DNA of 5,491 nt, taken from Acidobacteriota bacterium. Its GTDB lineage: Bacteria; Acidobacteriota; Terriglobia; Terriglobales; Acidobacteriaceae. The stretch's first letter is position 1, and the number at the start of each line of letters is the position of its first letter. The stretch lies in the NCBI GenBank assembly GCA_003223595.1, contig QHVR01000079.1, positions 1-5,491 on the forward strand, read 5' to 3'. Below are positions 1 through 5,491 of the stretch, piece after piece. The notes beneath the pieces were generated by a model. It searched no databases. It was not told the origin of the DNA and worked only from the letters and a program-made list of their open reading frames with translations. The translations under genes and the position numbers were made by a program.

Positions 1-376
1 CGCGAATGCCACGCTTCCTGGCGGCGGCTACGAGGGCGTCAAAATCTGCCATGGTGCCGTACATGGGATCGATCGCTTGGTAGTCTGAAACGTCATAGCC
101 GAAGTCGACCTGGGGCGACGGGAAGAACGGAGTGATCCAGATCGCATCGACTCCGAGGTCCTTCAGATAATCCAGCTTCGAGGTGATGCCGTTCAGGTCT
201 CCAACGCCGTCGTTGTTGCTGTCGGCAAAGCTGCGGGGATAAATCTCGTAGAAAACTGCGTGCTGCCACCATTGGCGGCTTGCGGAGGTCGGCGTCTTCT
301 TTGAATTTTGGGCAGTCAGAATCACGCAACCGAAAAATATAAGTAGTGCGGCACTGCCGATGAGACCCCGAGCCAT
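1..376 (-). CDS. Secreted GH13 α-glucosidase / oligo-1,6-glucosidase-like protein, N-terminal 125 codons (runs off the window)
   Basis: Start of an α-amylase-superfamily (GH13) enzyme that hydrolyses α-1,4 or α-1,6 glucosidic bonds of maltodextrin-type oligosaccharides. Residues 1-22 look like a Sec signal peptide: one Arg, a hydrophobic run (LLIFFGCVIL), then a cleavage-like LTA|Q. The Cys at 17 lacks a good lipobox. The (β/α)8 barrel opens at about residue 38 with AVFYEIYPRSF. DSNNDGVGD (52-60) matches the calcium loop of oligo-1,6-glucosidases. GITSKLDYLKDLGVDAIWITP (residues 63-83) and SPQVDFGYDVSDYQAIDP (87-104) are typical of the α-glucosidase/trehalose synthase branch. The catalytic Asp/Glu/Asp lie beyond the window, so exact specificity cannot be read. 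ATG at 376-374 is chosen because it precedes the signal peptide and has a strong Shine-Dalgarno. The gene lies 76 bp downstream of the debranching enzyme on the same strand, so co-transcription is likely. Confidence 0.9.
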   Translation of the reverse strand, partial: MARGLIGSAALLIFFGCVILTAQNSKKTPTSASRQWWQHAVFYEIYPRSFADSNNDGVGDLNGITSKLDYLKDLGVDAIWITPFFPSPQVDFGYDVSDYQAIDPMYGTMADFDALVAAARKRGIR

Positions 377-382
377 CCCGAG

Positions 383-388
383 TCCTCC
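383..388 (-). promoter_or_regulatory. Shine-Dalgarno of the GH13 gene
   Basis: The minus strand reads GGAGGA followed by six bases (CTCGGG) and the ATG at 376-374. This near-perfect SD at good spacing fixes the start. The rest of the 76-bp gap (377-452) shows no convincing promoter. It has only a weak CGCC/GGCG hairpin without a U-run, so read-through from the upstream gene is plausible. Confidence 0.75.
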
Positions 389-452
389 CTCAAGAGCCCA
401 GCACCATTCAGTGTAACGCCTCTTGTGGCGCCGGTTCTGAGGCCAGGCAGCT

Positions 453-2309
453 TCAGGGGCGCGCGAAATGGAGCACAATTTGCTGTTGTACGTACGAATC
501 CGCCGGTCCCGGCGGCATCGTGATCTCCAGCTTGCCGGACTTGCTGACCGACGCTCCGTCTACAGACGAAATCTGGGAAGCATTCCAGATTCCCATTTCG
601 TATCGCGCTCCTGCCAAACCCGATGCGTCTAACGTCAGTTGCGTCCGGGCTGCGTCCCACGATTCATTCGTGACCCGCAGCCCGCGACTCGCACTGCCCA
701 GATCAGGCAGTTGATTGGTGAGGCTCAGCCCGAAGTCATCCCTCATGCGAATCACCAGCCTTGTCGAACCCGCACTCAAGGGAAGCCGCAAGTTCAGATG
801 CTGATCGTTGCTGTTCGCCTGCATCTTGAACGCCGCCGGCTTGCCATTCACCTGAACTCCGAGCACGTGCGTCCGCAGGCTGAATGCCGGAGAAAACTGC
901 AGCCAGCAATCTCCCGAGCCGTTGCGGGTGATGTCGAGCGTGATGGAGTCGGCAGTCTTGGAATATTTGAGGTCTGCGCTGGTATCCGCGAGCCGCACAT
1001 GGTGAATTGCGAATGAGGTCCAGTCGGCTGGGACGTGCGGTGCCAGGGTGATCTCATGCTTCTCAGCATCAGTTTGCAGACCGAACATTCCGCGCAGGAT
1101 GGGACTGATCACCATTGCTGCCGACCAGATCTGATGAGGAGAACTGGTCGAGAACGATTCGTAATAATCTCCGGACAACACTTCGCTGAAATGGCCCAGG
1201 GAACCGTCCAGACCAAGCAGGGCATTCGAGCGCAGATTCGTGTACGCCGGGAATTCGCGGTGGTAGCGGTATTCGCCGACCGACGCCCAGCCCGTGAACA
1301 GCGGCCACACCGAGCCGTAATGGTACCCGGAGCCGTCGTACACCTTGGAACGATTCGAGATGATGCGCATGCCCCAGTCAGTCTGATGATCCTCACCCGC
1401 CAATGTGGTGATGGTCTGCTCGGCATGTTCCGGCTCTGCCAGGCCGAACCACATCGGCACGGTGGTCAACACTGTGGCTTCGTCGTAACGCTGATTATCT
1501 TGCTTGAGGGCAAATGCGTAACTTTTGATGTCGGGCGACCAGAACGCCTGCTCCAATGCGGGCTTCTTCTGGTCGAATTCGTCGCGCAGCTGCTTGCTGA
1601 CGTCCTCTTTCCCGGTCAGGCGCGCCAGATTCGACAACGCATCGAGGGCCTGAACGGCGAGTCCGGCTTGGTAGTACTCATTCTTCACGGGAAGCAGCGG
1701 GCCGCCCTCAACCCATCCATGTCCTACTCCGATGTTCTTGGCAAAGCCTTGCTCATCGTAGGTCGACCGCATGAACTGGTAGGCGCGCCACAGGTTGTCC
1801 CACTTGTCTTTCACAAATGTGAGATCGCCACTCTGGACCGCATAATCATTCATGGCGAGGATGAAAAGCGGTGTAGCGTCGGCGGAGACGTAAGGATAGG
1901 GATAATCTTTGAACCAGGGAACGAGACCCGCACTCTGAGAAATCTCGTGCGGAATCTTGCCGTCCGCACGCTGGTATTTGGTGATGAAATCTATCGCGGT
2001 GCGAGCGGCGGCGTAATCTCCTTCTGAGTTGAGGGCGAACGAAGTCCAGAAGGAATCGCGACCAAAAAACCAAGCAAAGCCCGGGCGCTGCCCGACGCCG
2101 GACGTGCGGTATCCGGCAACCAGTCCTGTGCCGAGATACGGATTATTCACCACGCCCTGAATGGTGCTGATCCGGGCCCAGTCATACGCCTGTTGAAGGA
2201 CCGGATCTGGAAGTTCGAGCTGGACGGTCTTATCGAGATAAGCGCGGTAATATTCCGCGGATTCGTGGATCGCGGCTGCGGCCGAATCAAACAAATGCTT
2301 GCAGGCCAT
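453..2309 (-). CDS. C-terminal fragment of debranching enzyme: six-hairpin catalytic domain and C-terminal β domains
   Basis: 618 codons counted from the first in-frame ATG at 2309, which is a nominal start: it has no SD and lies inside the domain continued from the upstream frame. Residues about 30-410 form the (α/α)6 barrel of the GH63/GH15-like debranching superfamily (amylo-α-1,6-glucosidase type), which removes α-1,6-linked glucose branches. Visible motifs are WFFGRDSFWTS (80-90), GKIPHEIS (117-124), ADATPLFILAMNDY (143-156), GWVEGGPLLPVKNEYY (198-213), SGYHYGSVWPLFTGW (327-341) and HFSEVLSGDYYE (373-384). D85 and E376 are my inferred candidates for general acid and base. Residues about 412-525 and 526-618 look like two β-rich C-terminal regions. 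Without the N-terminal part it would lack a signal peptide. A GH63-type mannosylglycerate or other α-glycosidase specificity is possible. The neighbouring GH13 gene favours α-glucan. Confidence 0.8.
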   Translation of the reverse strand: MACKHLFDSAAAAIHESAEYYRAYLDKTVQLELPDPVLQQAYDWARISTIQGVVNNPYLGTGLVAGYRTSGVGQRPGFAWFFGRDSFWTSFALNSEGDYAAARTAIDFITKYQRADGKIPHEISQSAGLVPWFKDYPYPYVSADATPLFILAMNDYAVQSGDLTFVKDKWDNLWRAYQFMRSTYDEQGFAKNIGVGHGWVEGGPLLPVKNEYYQAGLAVQALDALSNLARLTGKEDVSKQLRDEFDQKKPALEQAFWSPDIKSYAFALKQDNQRYDEATVLTTVPMWFGLAEPEHAEQTITTLAGEDHQTDWGMRIISNRSKVYDGSGYHYGSVWPLFTGWASVGEYRYHREFPAYTNLRSNALLGLDGSLGHFSEVLSGDYYESFSTSSPHQIWSAAMVISPILRGMFGLQTDAEKHEITLAPHVPADWTSFAIHHVRLADTSADLKYSKTADSITLDITRNGSGDCWLQFSPAFSLRTHVLGVQVNGKPAAFKMQANSNDQHLNLRLPLSAGSTRLVIRMRDDFGLSLTNQLPDLGSASRGLRVTNESWDAARTQLTLDASGLAGARYEMGIWNASQISSVDGASVSKSGKLEITMPPGPADSYVQQQIVLHFARP

Positions 2310-3012
2310 TGACGGACGCGGCGATCGCGATGGCTCGCGTTTCCTTGCCCTTTTGCACCACGCCGAGGCGCATGGAATTGTCGTTCGCTAACGAGTAGTT
2401 AGTTTGATAAGCCACATGAGCGTCGCCCGCAGTTGGCGATCCCACTAGTGCAGCAAATTTCTTCGTTTCCTCTCCGAATAGGAACGCGTGCTTTGCCGAA
2501 TCCCAGTTGACGAATGTTCCCCCCAGCGCCGCCGGCCACTCCAGCTGAAAATCCGGAGTGAAGAGCGCTTCCACTTCGAGCGGCTGCTCGGTTTCGATTT
2601 CCAGCAGGATCACTGCGCCTGGCTCGTTGGCGGGAATCGAGAGCGTCTCCCGAACGCGAAAATTGTCTCCGGCATAGAGGAGGGTCGCAGATTCCGGACG
2701 AACCGTGAGCGTGCGCGCCAGACTCTCGGCTGGAAGCGCCCGGTCGCCGATATGGAAGATCAGGTGAAAGTCGCGAAAGATCTTCAGAGGATAAACCCAC
2801 GCCTCGAAGTCACCGGTCTCGTACCCGAACAGGCCAGCCCGCGCGCCGACCACAGGCAAGAATTCCCAGGTCCGGACCGTGCGCGTCAACTGGATCTCCG
2901 GCGAACGCTGCTGGGCCGCGGTGGGAAGAGCAGGTATCAGGCAGATAGCAAGGAGAGAGCTGCAGACGAAAATGCGTTGCAAATATCGACTGCGGACAGA
3001 ACAAGAACTCAT
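2287..3012 (-). CDS. N-terminal fragment of secreted debranching enzyme (signal peptide and N-terminal β-sandwich)
   Basis: This frame encodes 241 residues from the ATG at 3012-3010. That start gives a classic Sec signal peptide: basic n-region with R7, R9 and R13, a hydrophobic core (IFVCSSLLAICLIPAL), then TAA|QQ at about residue 33. The frame also has an ATG at 3105, but it would put 31 unrelated residues ahead of the signal and would overlap the probable promoter. After the signal, the segment with WEFLPVVGARAGLFGYETGD and EAWVYPLKIFRDF is typical of the N-terminal β-sandwich preceding the six-hairpin barrel of amylo-α-1,6-glucosidase-like enzymes. The frame ends with the strand AIAIAASVNGLQA, then FV and a premature TGA; the continuation is in the other frame. 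On its own it has no catalytic residues. Confidence 0.7.
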   Translation of the reverse strand: MSSCSVRSRYLQRIFVCSSLLAICLIPALPTAAQQRSPEIQLTRTVRTWEFLPVVGARAGLFGYETGDFEAWVYPLKIFRDFHLIFHIGDRALPAESLARTLTVRPESATLLYAGDNFRVRETLSIPANEPGAVILLEIETEQPLEVEALFTPDFQLEWPAALGGTFVNWDSAKHAFLFGEETKKFAALVGSPTAGDAHVAYQTNYSLANDNSMRLGVVQKGKETRAIAIAASVNGLQAFV

Positions 3013-3034
3013 GGGAATATCTCGTTGAGAAAAG

Positions 3035-3058
3035 GCTTGCACCGTGCCGGAGCTTGCA
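3035..3058. repeat. Direct repeat GCTTGCA, 17-bp period, in the divergent spacer
   Basis: Two exact copies of GCTTGCA lie at 3035-3041 and 3052-3058, within the 120-bp region between the divergent genes. They also contain TTGCA and TGCAA half-sites in inverted orientation. They could be regulator half-sites in the leader of the minus-strand unit. Seven-base repeats also occur by chance, and I recognise no regulator family from them. Confidence 0.25.
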
Positions 3059-3095
3059 AAATCGCGGTTCCCTGCATGAAGATAGGCAGGGGCGA

Positions 3096-3104
3096 ATTCT
3101 AGCA
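3096..3104 (-). promoter_or_regulatory. Possible extended -10 promoter for the debranching/GH13 unit
   Basis: On the minus strand the bases read TGCTAGAAT, an extended -10 (TGn) with five of six matches to TATAAT. No good -35 hexamer sits 16-18 bp upstream. Initiation would fall near 3088, leaving a leader of about 75 nt before the ATG at 3012. The placement supports that start over the in-frame ATG at 3105. It is a motif match only. Confidence 0.35.
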
Positions 3105-3132
3105 CGAGCCAGGTGGGGCAGGTAGCAACCTC

Positions 3133-4959
3133 TTGTTTCCTTCACGCCGTCTCTTTCTGAAATCTCTCAGCCGATCGGCGCTCGTGCTCTCGCTCGACGG
3201 GGTGTTGTCGCTCGTGCGTCCGCTCCGTGCCCGCGCGCATGGTCTCCTGCAGCAGGCGCCCGCAAAATCAGAAACTGCGCCCAGTGCCGAACTCGGGATC
3301 AGCTTCCTGAATGTCGCGAGAGAGTCGGGACTCAACGCGAAAACGATTTACGGCGGCGAACACAAGAACAAATATTTGCTCGAAACCACCGGCTGCGGCG
3401 TCGCTTTCTATGACTACGACAACGACGGCTGGCTGGATATTTTTCTAGTCAATGGCACGCGGTTGGAAGGTTTCCCTGCGGGAAGCGAGCCTACCTCGCA
3501 TCTATTCCGCAACAATCGGGACGGCACCTTTACTGATGTAACGCAGAAGGCCGGCGTCGCGCATGCAGGATGGGGCCAGGGATGCTGTGTCGGCGACTAC
3601 GACAATGACGGCTGGGACGATCTGTTCGTCACCTACTTCGGCAAGAATGTTCTCTACCACAACAATGGAGACGGCACGTTCACAGACGTCAGCCAGAAGG
3701 CAGGCGTGGCGGGCAACGGCAAGCGCTGGAATACCGGATGTGCATTCGTCGATTACGATCGCGACGGCCGCCTCGATCTTTTTGTCGCGAACTATATCGA
3801 CATGGATCTGGCGACCGCGCCGGTGCCAGAATCGGGGCCATGTCTTTACAAGAGCATCATGGTGGCGTGCGGGCCTCCGGGATTGCAGGGCGGGAAGAAC
3901 CTCCTTTACCACAACAATGGCGACGGAACGTTTACCGACGTTTCCGAATCCGCCGGGATTCTCAGCGCGAATGGAACCTACGGGCTGGGCGTGCTGACGG
4001 CCGACTTCGACAACGATGGTTGGCCGGATATCTACGTCGCCGACGATTCCACGGCAAGCGCTCTCTACCAGAACAAGAAGAACGGGAAATTTCAGGATAT
4101 CGCGATCGAAGCCGGGTGCGCGCTCAGTCCCGACGGAAAGCCGCAGGCGGGCATGGGAGTTTCGGCTGCGGATTACGATATGGACGGCAATCTTGATATC
4201 GTGAAGACAAATTTTGCGGGTGACACGCCATCGCTGTACCGCAACCAGGGCGGCGCGACTTTTGAAGACACGACTTTCCTCGCTGGCCTGGGAGCGCACA
4301 CGCAGTTCCTCGGCTGGGGCTGCGGATTTTTCGACATGGACAACGACGGCTGGCCCGACATCCTGATCTGCAACGGCCACGTCTATCCCGAGCTGGAGCA
4401 ACTTAAGACCGAAGCTGGATACGCGCAGCGCAAGCTTCTTTACCAGAATCTGCACAACGGACACTTCGCTGATATTTCATTCCAGGCAGGGCCGGGCATT
4501 TCTGAACCGAGTGCCTCACGCGGCGCGGCATTCGGCGATTTCGATAATGACGGCGACATCGACATCGTCGTAAATACGGTGAACGACTACCCGCAGCTGC
4601 TGCGCTGCGACTCAAAGTTGAATCACAATTGGATCAAAGTAAAAACGATTGGAACGAAGTCCAATCGCAGCGGTATCGGGGCGCGCATCAGCTGCGTGAC
4701 CCAGCTGCCAGGAGAATCGAAACCTCACCGGCAGATTGATGAAGTCCGCAGCGGGGGCGGCTATTTCTCACAGAACGATCTTCGCGTTCACTTCGGCTTG
4801 GGCAAAGCGGACAAGGTCGATGCGCTCGAAATTCGCTGGCCGAGCGGACAGGTGGACACATTGAAGGACGTCAAAGCGAATCAGGTGGTCTATGTGAAGG
4901 AAGGAGAAGGGATCGCGCGGACCATGCAGTTTTCCAAGAACGGCAAACCCGGCAAGTAG
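3133..4959 (+). CDS. Tat-exported CRTAC1-like protein: FG-GAP/VCBS β-propeller plus ASPIC/UnbV domain
   Basis: 608 residues. The N-terminus reads SRRLFLK (4-10), an exact twin-arginine motif, followed by a hydrophobic stretch (about 15-28) and ARAHG, so the protein should be exported folded by Tat. Seven DxDxDG-type loops sit at 94-102, 155-163, 207-215, 291-299, 347-355, 401-409 and 469-477, as expected for a seven-bladed calcium-binding FG-GAP/VCBS propeller. They alternate with repeats such as LYHNNGDGTFTDV. Residues about 499-592 are the ASPIC/UnbV domain (NRSGIGARI, DEVRSGGGY, VHFGLGKADKVD, IRWPSG). TTG at 3133 is chosen because an in-frame TAG lies at 3100-3102, no ATG or GTG intervenes, and internal GTGs would lose the Tat motif. 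A weak purine-rich SD (AGGTGGGGCAGGT, 3111-3123) precedes it. Function is unestablished; adhesion, glycan binding or complex assembly outside the cytoplasm are possibilities. Confidence 0.9.
   Translation: MFPSRRLFLKSLSRSALVLSLDGVLSLVRPLRARAHGLLQQAPAKSETAPSAELGISFLNVARESGLNAKTIYGGEHKNKYLLETTGCGVAFYDYDNDGWLDIFLVNGTRLEGFPAGSEPTSHLFRNNRDGTFTDVTQKAGVAHAGWGQGCCVGDYDNDGWDDLFVTYFGKNVLYHNNGDGTFTDVSQKAGVAGNGKRWNTGCAFVDYDRDGRLDLFVANYIDMDLATAPVPESGPCLYKSIMVACGPPGLQGGKNLLYHNNGDGTFTDVSESAGILSANGTYGLGVLTADFDNDGWPDIYVADDSTASALYQNKKNGKFQDIAIEAGCALSPDGKPQAGMGVSAADYDMDGNLDIVKTNFAGDTPSLYRNQGGATFEDTTFLAGLGAHTQFLGWGCGFFDMDNDGWPDILICNGHVYPELEQLKTEAGYAQRKLLYQNLHNGHFADISFQAGPGISEPSASRGAAFGDFDNDGDIDIVVNTVNDYPQLLRCDSKLNHNWIKVKTIGTKSNRSGIGARISCVTQLPGESKPHRQIDEVRSGGGYFSQNDLRVHFGLGKADKVDALEIRWPSGQVDTLKDVKANQVVYVKEGEGIARTMQFSKNGKPGK
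4648..4688. repeat. Inverted copy of ASPIC/UnbV coding sequence (partner at 5203-5243)
   Basis: The 41 bases here match the reverse complement of 5203-5243 at 32 of 41 positions by my hand alignment. Both encode GTKSNR-GIGARI. Further stretches also match, for example TGAAGTCCGCAG in both genes and the FGLGK coding region. This is shared ancestry of the two convergent genes rather than a mobile element, but it makes a large imperfect inverted repeat about the 4960 junction. Confidence 0.6.
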
Positions 4960-4961
4960 GA

Positions 4962-5491
4962 TTACTGTGCTTTCTTCGAGTCCGCTTCTACCGGTGCGCC
5001 GGACCCTTCTTTGACCGTGTGGATCTGATCCACTGTCACACTAGAAAAGCGCTCCATCAAGCCACTGGGCCAGCGAACTTCCACCCAATCGATCTTGTCG
5101 GTTTTCCCTAACCCGAAGTGCACCCTCATATCGCTACTCGAGATGTAACTCGAACCACTGCGGACTTCATCCACCAGGAAACGAGCCGGGGTCTTCACGC
5201 GAATGCGCGCGCCGATCCCATCGCGATTCGATTTCGTTCCCACCGTGCGAAATGCGATCCAGTGGTTTGCATTCTTGATTTGATTGACGAGCAGGCTGGG
5301 GGCGGCATTCATGTTGTTGATCACCGCCGACATTCTGCCATCATTCCACAAGTCGCCGACTGCGAGGCCGCGCGACGAAGCCGGCGCCGTTATCGCCGGA
5401 CCTGCCGACGACGAGATGTCACTGAATGTCCCGTCGCCATTATTGTGGAACAGGATTCGGGGTTCTTTGTAGCTGCTGCCGAGATGCTGGC
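4962..5491 (-). CDS. CRTAC1-like ASPIC/UnbV protein, C-terminal 176 codons (enters from the right edge)
   Basis: The reading frame is open from the right window edge to the TAA at 4964-4962; the true start lies outside. An ATG at 5351 is internal, because the frame continues upstream with ILFHNNGDGTFSDISSSAG, a standard propeller-blade motif. It is followed by the final blade GLAVGDLWNDGRMSAVINN and then the ASPIC/UnbV domain (GTKSNRDGIGARI, DEVRSGSSYISSSDMRVHF, LGKTDKIDWVEVRWPSG). The tail is short and charged (EADSKKAQ). It is a clear paralog of the plus-strand gene, whose stop lies only 2 bp away in convergent orientation. Its last calcium loop is degenerate: DLWNDGRMS replaces the DFDNDGDID seen in the neighbour, so the third- and ninth-position Asp are missing. 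Whether it carries a signal peptide cannot be seen. Confidence 0.88.
   Translation of the reverse strand, partial: QHLGSSYKEPRILFHNNGDGTFSDISSSAGPAITAPASSRGLAVGDLWNDGRMSAVINNMNAAPSLLVNQIKNANHWIAFRTVGTKSNRDGIGARIRVKTPARFLVDEVRSGSSYISSSDMRVHFGLGKTDKIDWVEVRWPSGLMERFSSVTVDQIHTVKEGSGAPVEADSKKAQ
5019..5033. repeat. 15-bp near-perfect palindrome GTGGATC-T-GATCCAC
   Basis: Seven-base arms flank a single T, inside the 3' coding end of the minus-strand CRTAC1-like gene and about 60 bp past the plus-strand stop. Short TGAC/GTCA arms extend it slightly asymmetrically (5012-5015 and 5035-5038). It might fold in the 3' tail of the plus-strand transcript, but there is no following U-run. I do not call it a terminator. 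Confidence 0.3.

Larger units (their letters stand above)
453..3012 (-). pseudogene. Glycogen debranching enzyme-like glycosidase gene, interrupted by one frameshift
   Basis: Two adjacent minus-strand reading frames form one protein. The first ends at TGA 2289-2287, just where the second, one base out of register, takes over (the two overlap at 2287-2309). The stretch 453-3012 is 2560 bases, one more than a multiple of three. Skipping one base near 2290-2310 would give about 852 residues: signal peptide, N-terminal β-sandwich, (α/α)6 catalytic barrel, C-terminal β domains. This is the usual size and order for secreted bacterial debranching-type enzymes. Both halves are free of other lesions and keep family motifs, so the break is either very recent or a sequencing/assembly error. 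I see no prfB-type recoding signal: the stop context is GTT TGA T, without an upstream SD-like element. As written the gene cannot make the full enzyme. Confidence 0.75.

Noticed and set aside
398..445. Possible terminator between the debranching and GH13 genes
   Set aside because: Only short stems (CGCC/GGCG, GCCTC/GAGGC with a long loop) and no U-run on the minus strand.
1035..2027. 330-codon open frame on the plus strand, antisense to the debranching enzyme
   Set aside because: It lies entirely opposite a frame with clear catalytic motifs, has no recognisable domain, no good SD, and a composition expected from high-GC antisense reading.
2284..2296. Programmed +1 frameshift like prfB (GTT TGA T)
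   Set aside because: The P-site codon GTT would pair poorly after slipping to TTT, no SD-like sequence precedes it at the needed spacing, and such recoding is not known to me in this enzyme family.
3502..4464. 320-codon open frame on the minus strand, opposite the propeller gene
   Set aside because: Its Val/Ile-rich repeats are simply the reverse complement of the Asp-Asn-Asp-Gly propeller loops. The plus-strand protein has a signal and full domain structure, so this is a shadow.
3133..4959. Phage-defence, toxin or enediyne-pathway role for the ASPIC/UnbV protein
   Set aside because: The domain is named partly from enediyne clusters, but no polyketide, nuclease, effector or immunity gene is present here. 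The family is widespread in exported proteins of unknown role.
4990..5012. Terminator for the plus-strand gene (CCGG-TGCG-CCGG then a pyrimidine run)
   Set aside because: The stem has only four pairs and the following tract is broken by C residues and lies inside the convergent gene.

Overview
This window most likely comes from a Gram-negative soil-type bacterium of the Acidobacteriota (Terriglobia/Koribacter-like). The reasons are moderate-to-high GC, exported α-glucan hydrolases, and paralogous exported CRTAC1-type proteins (FG-GAP/VCBS β-propeller plus ASPIC/UnbV domain), a combination that is common in that phylum. The assignment is inferred from protein families, not from a marker gene.

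Layout. The left half is on the minus strand, transcribed right to left from about 3100. It holds a secreted glycogen-debranching-type (six-hairpin) glycosidase (3012 down to 453), broken by one frameshift near 2290-2310. Next comes the first 125 codons of a secreted GH13 α-glucosidase (376 down to the window edge), behind a good Shine-Dalgarno. Both proteins carry signal peptides, so this looks like an envelope or extracellular α-glucan (maltodextrin/glycogen) degradation unit.

A 120-bp divergent spacer (3013-3132) separates this unit from a plus-strand gene (3133-4959). That gene encodes a 608-residue β-propeller protein with a textbook twin-arginine export signal, seven Asp-rich calcium loops and a C-terminal ASPIC/UnbV domain. 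Two bases after its stop lies the stop of a convergent paralog on the minus strand (4962-5491 and beyond the window). Only the last 176 codons of that paralog are present: one end of its propeller and the ASPIC/UnbV domain.

Working together: the debranching enzyme and α-glucosidase would act in sequence on branched α-glucans outside the cytoplasm. The CRTAC1-like proteins are exported and calcium-binding in appearance but have no established function here; a link to glycan use is only contextual. I see no RNA genes, CRISPR array, insertion sequence, or defence or toxin system. The points most worth a second look are the frameshift in an otherwise well-preserved debranching enzyme, and the tail-to-tail pair of paralogous propeller genes, one of which has a degenerate calcium loop.
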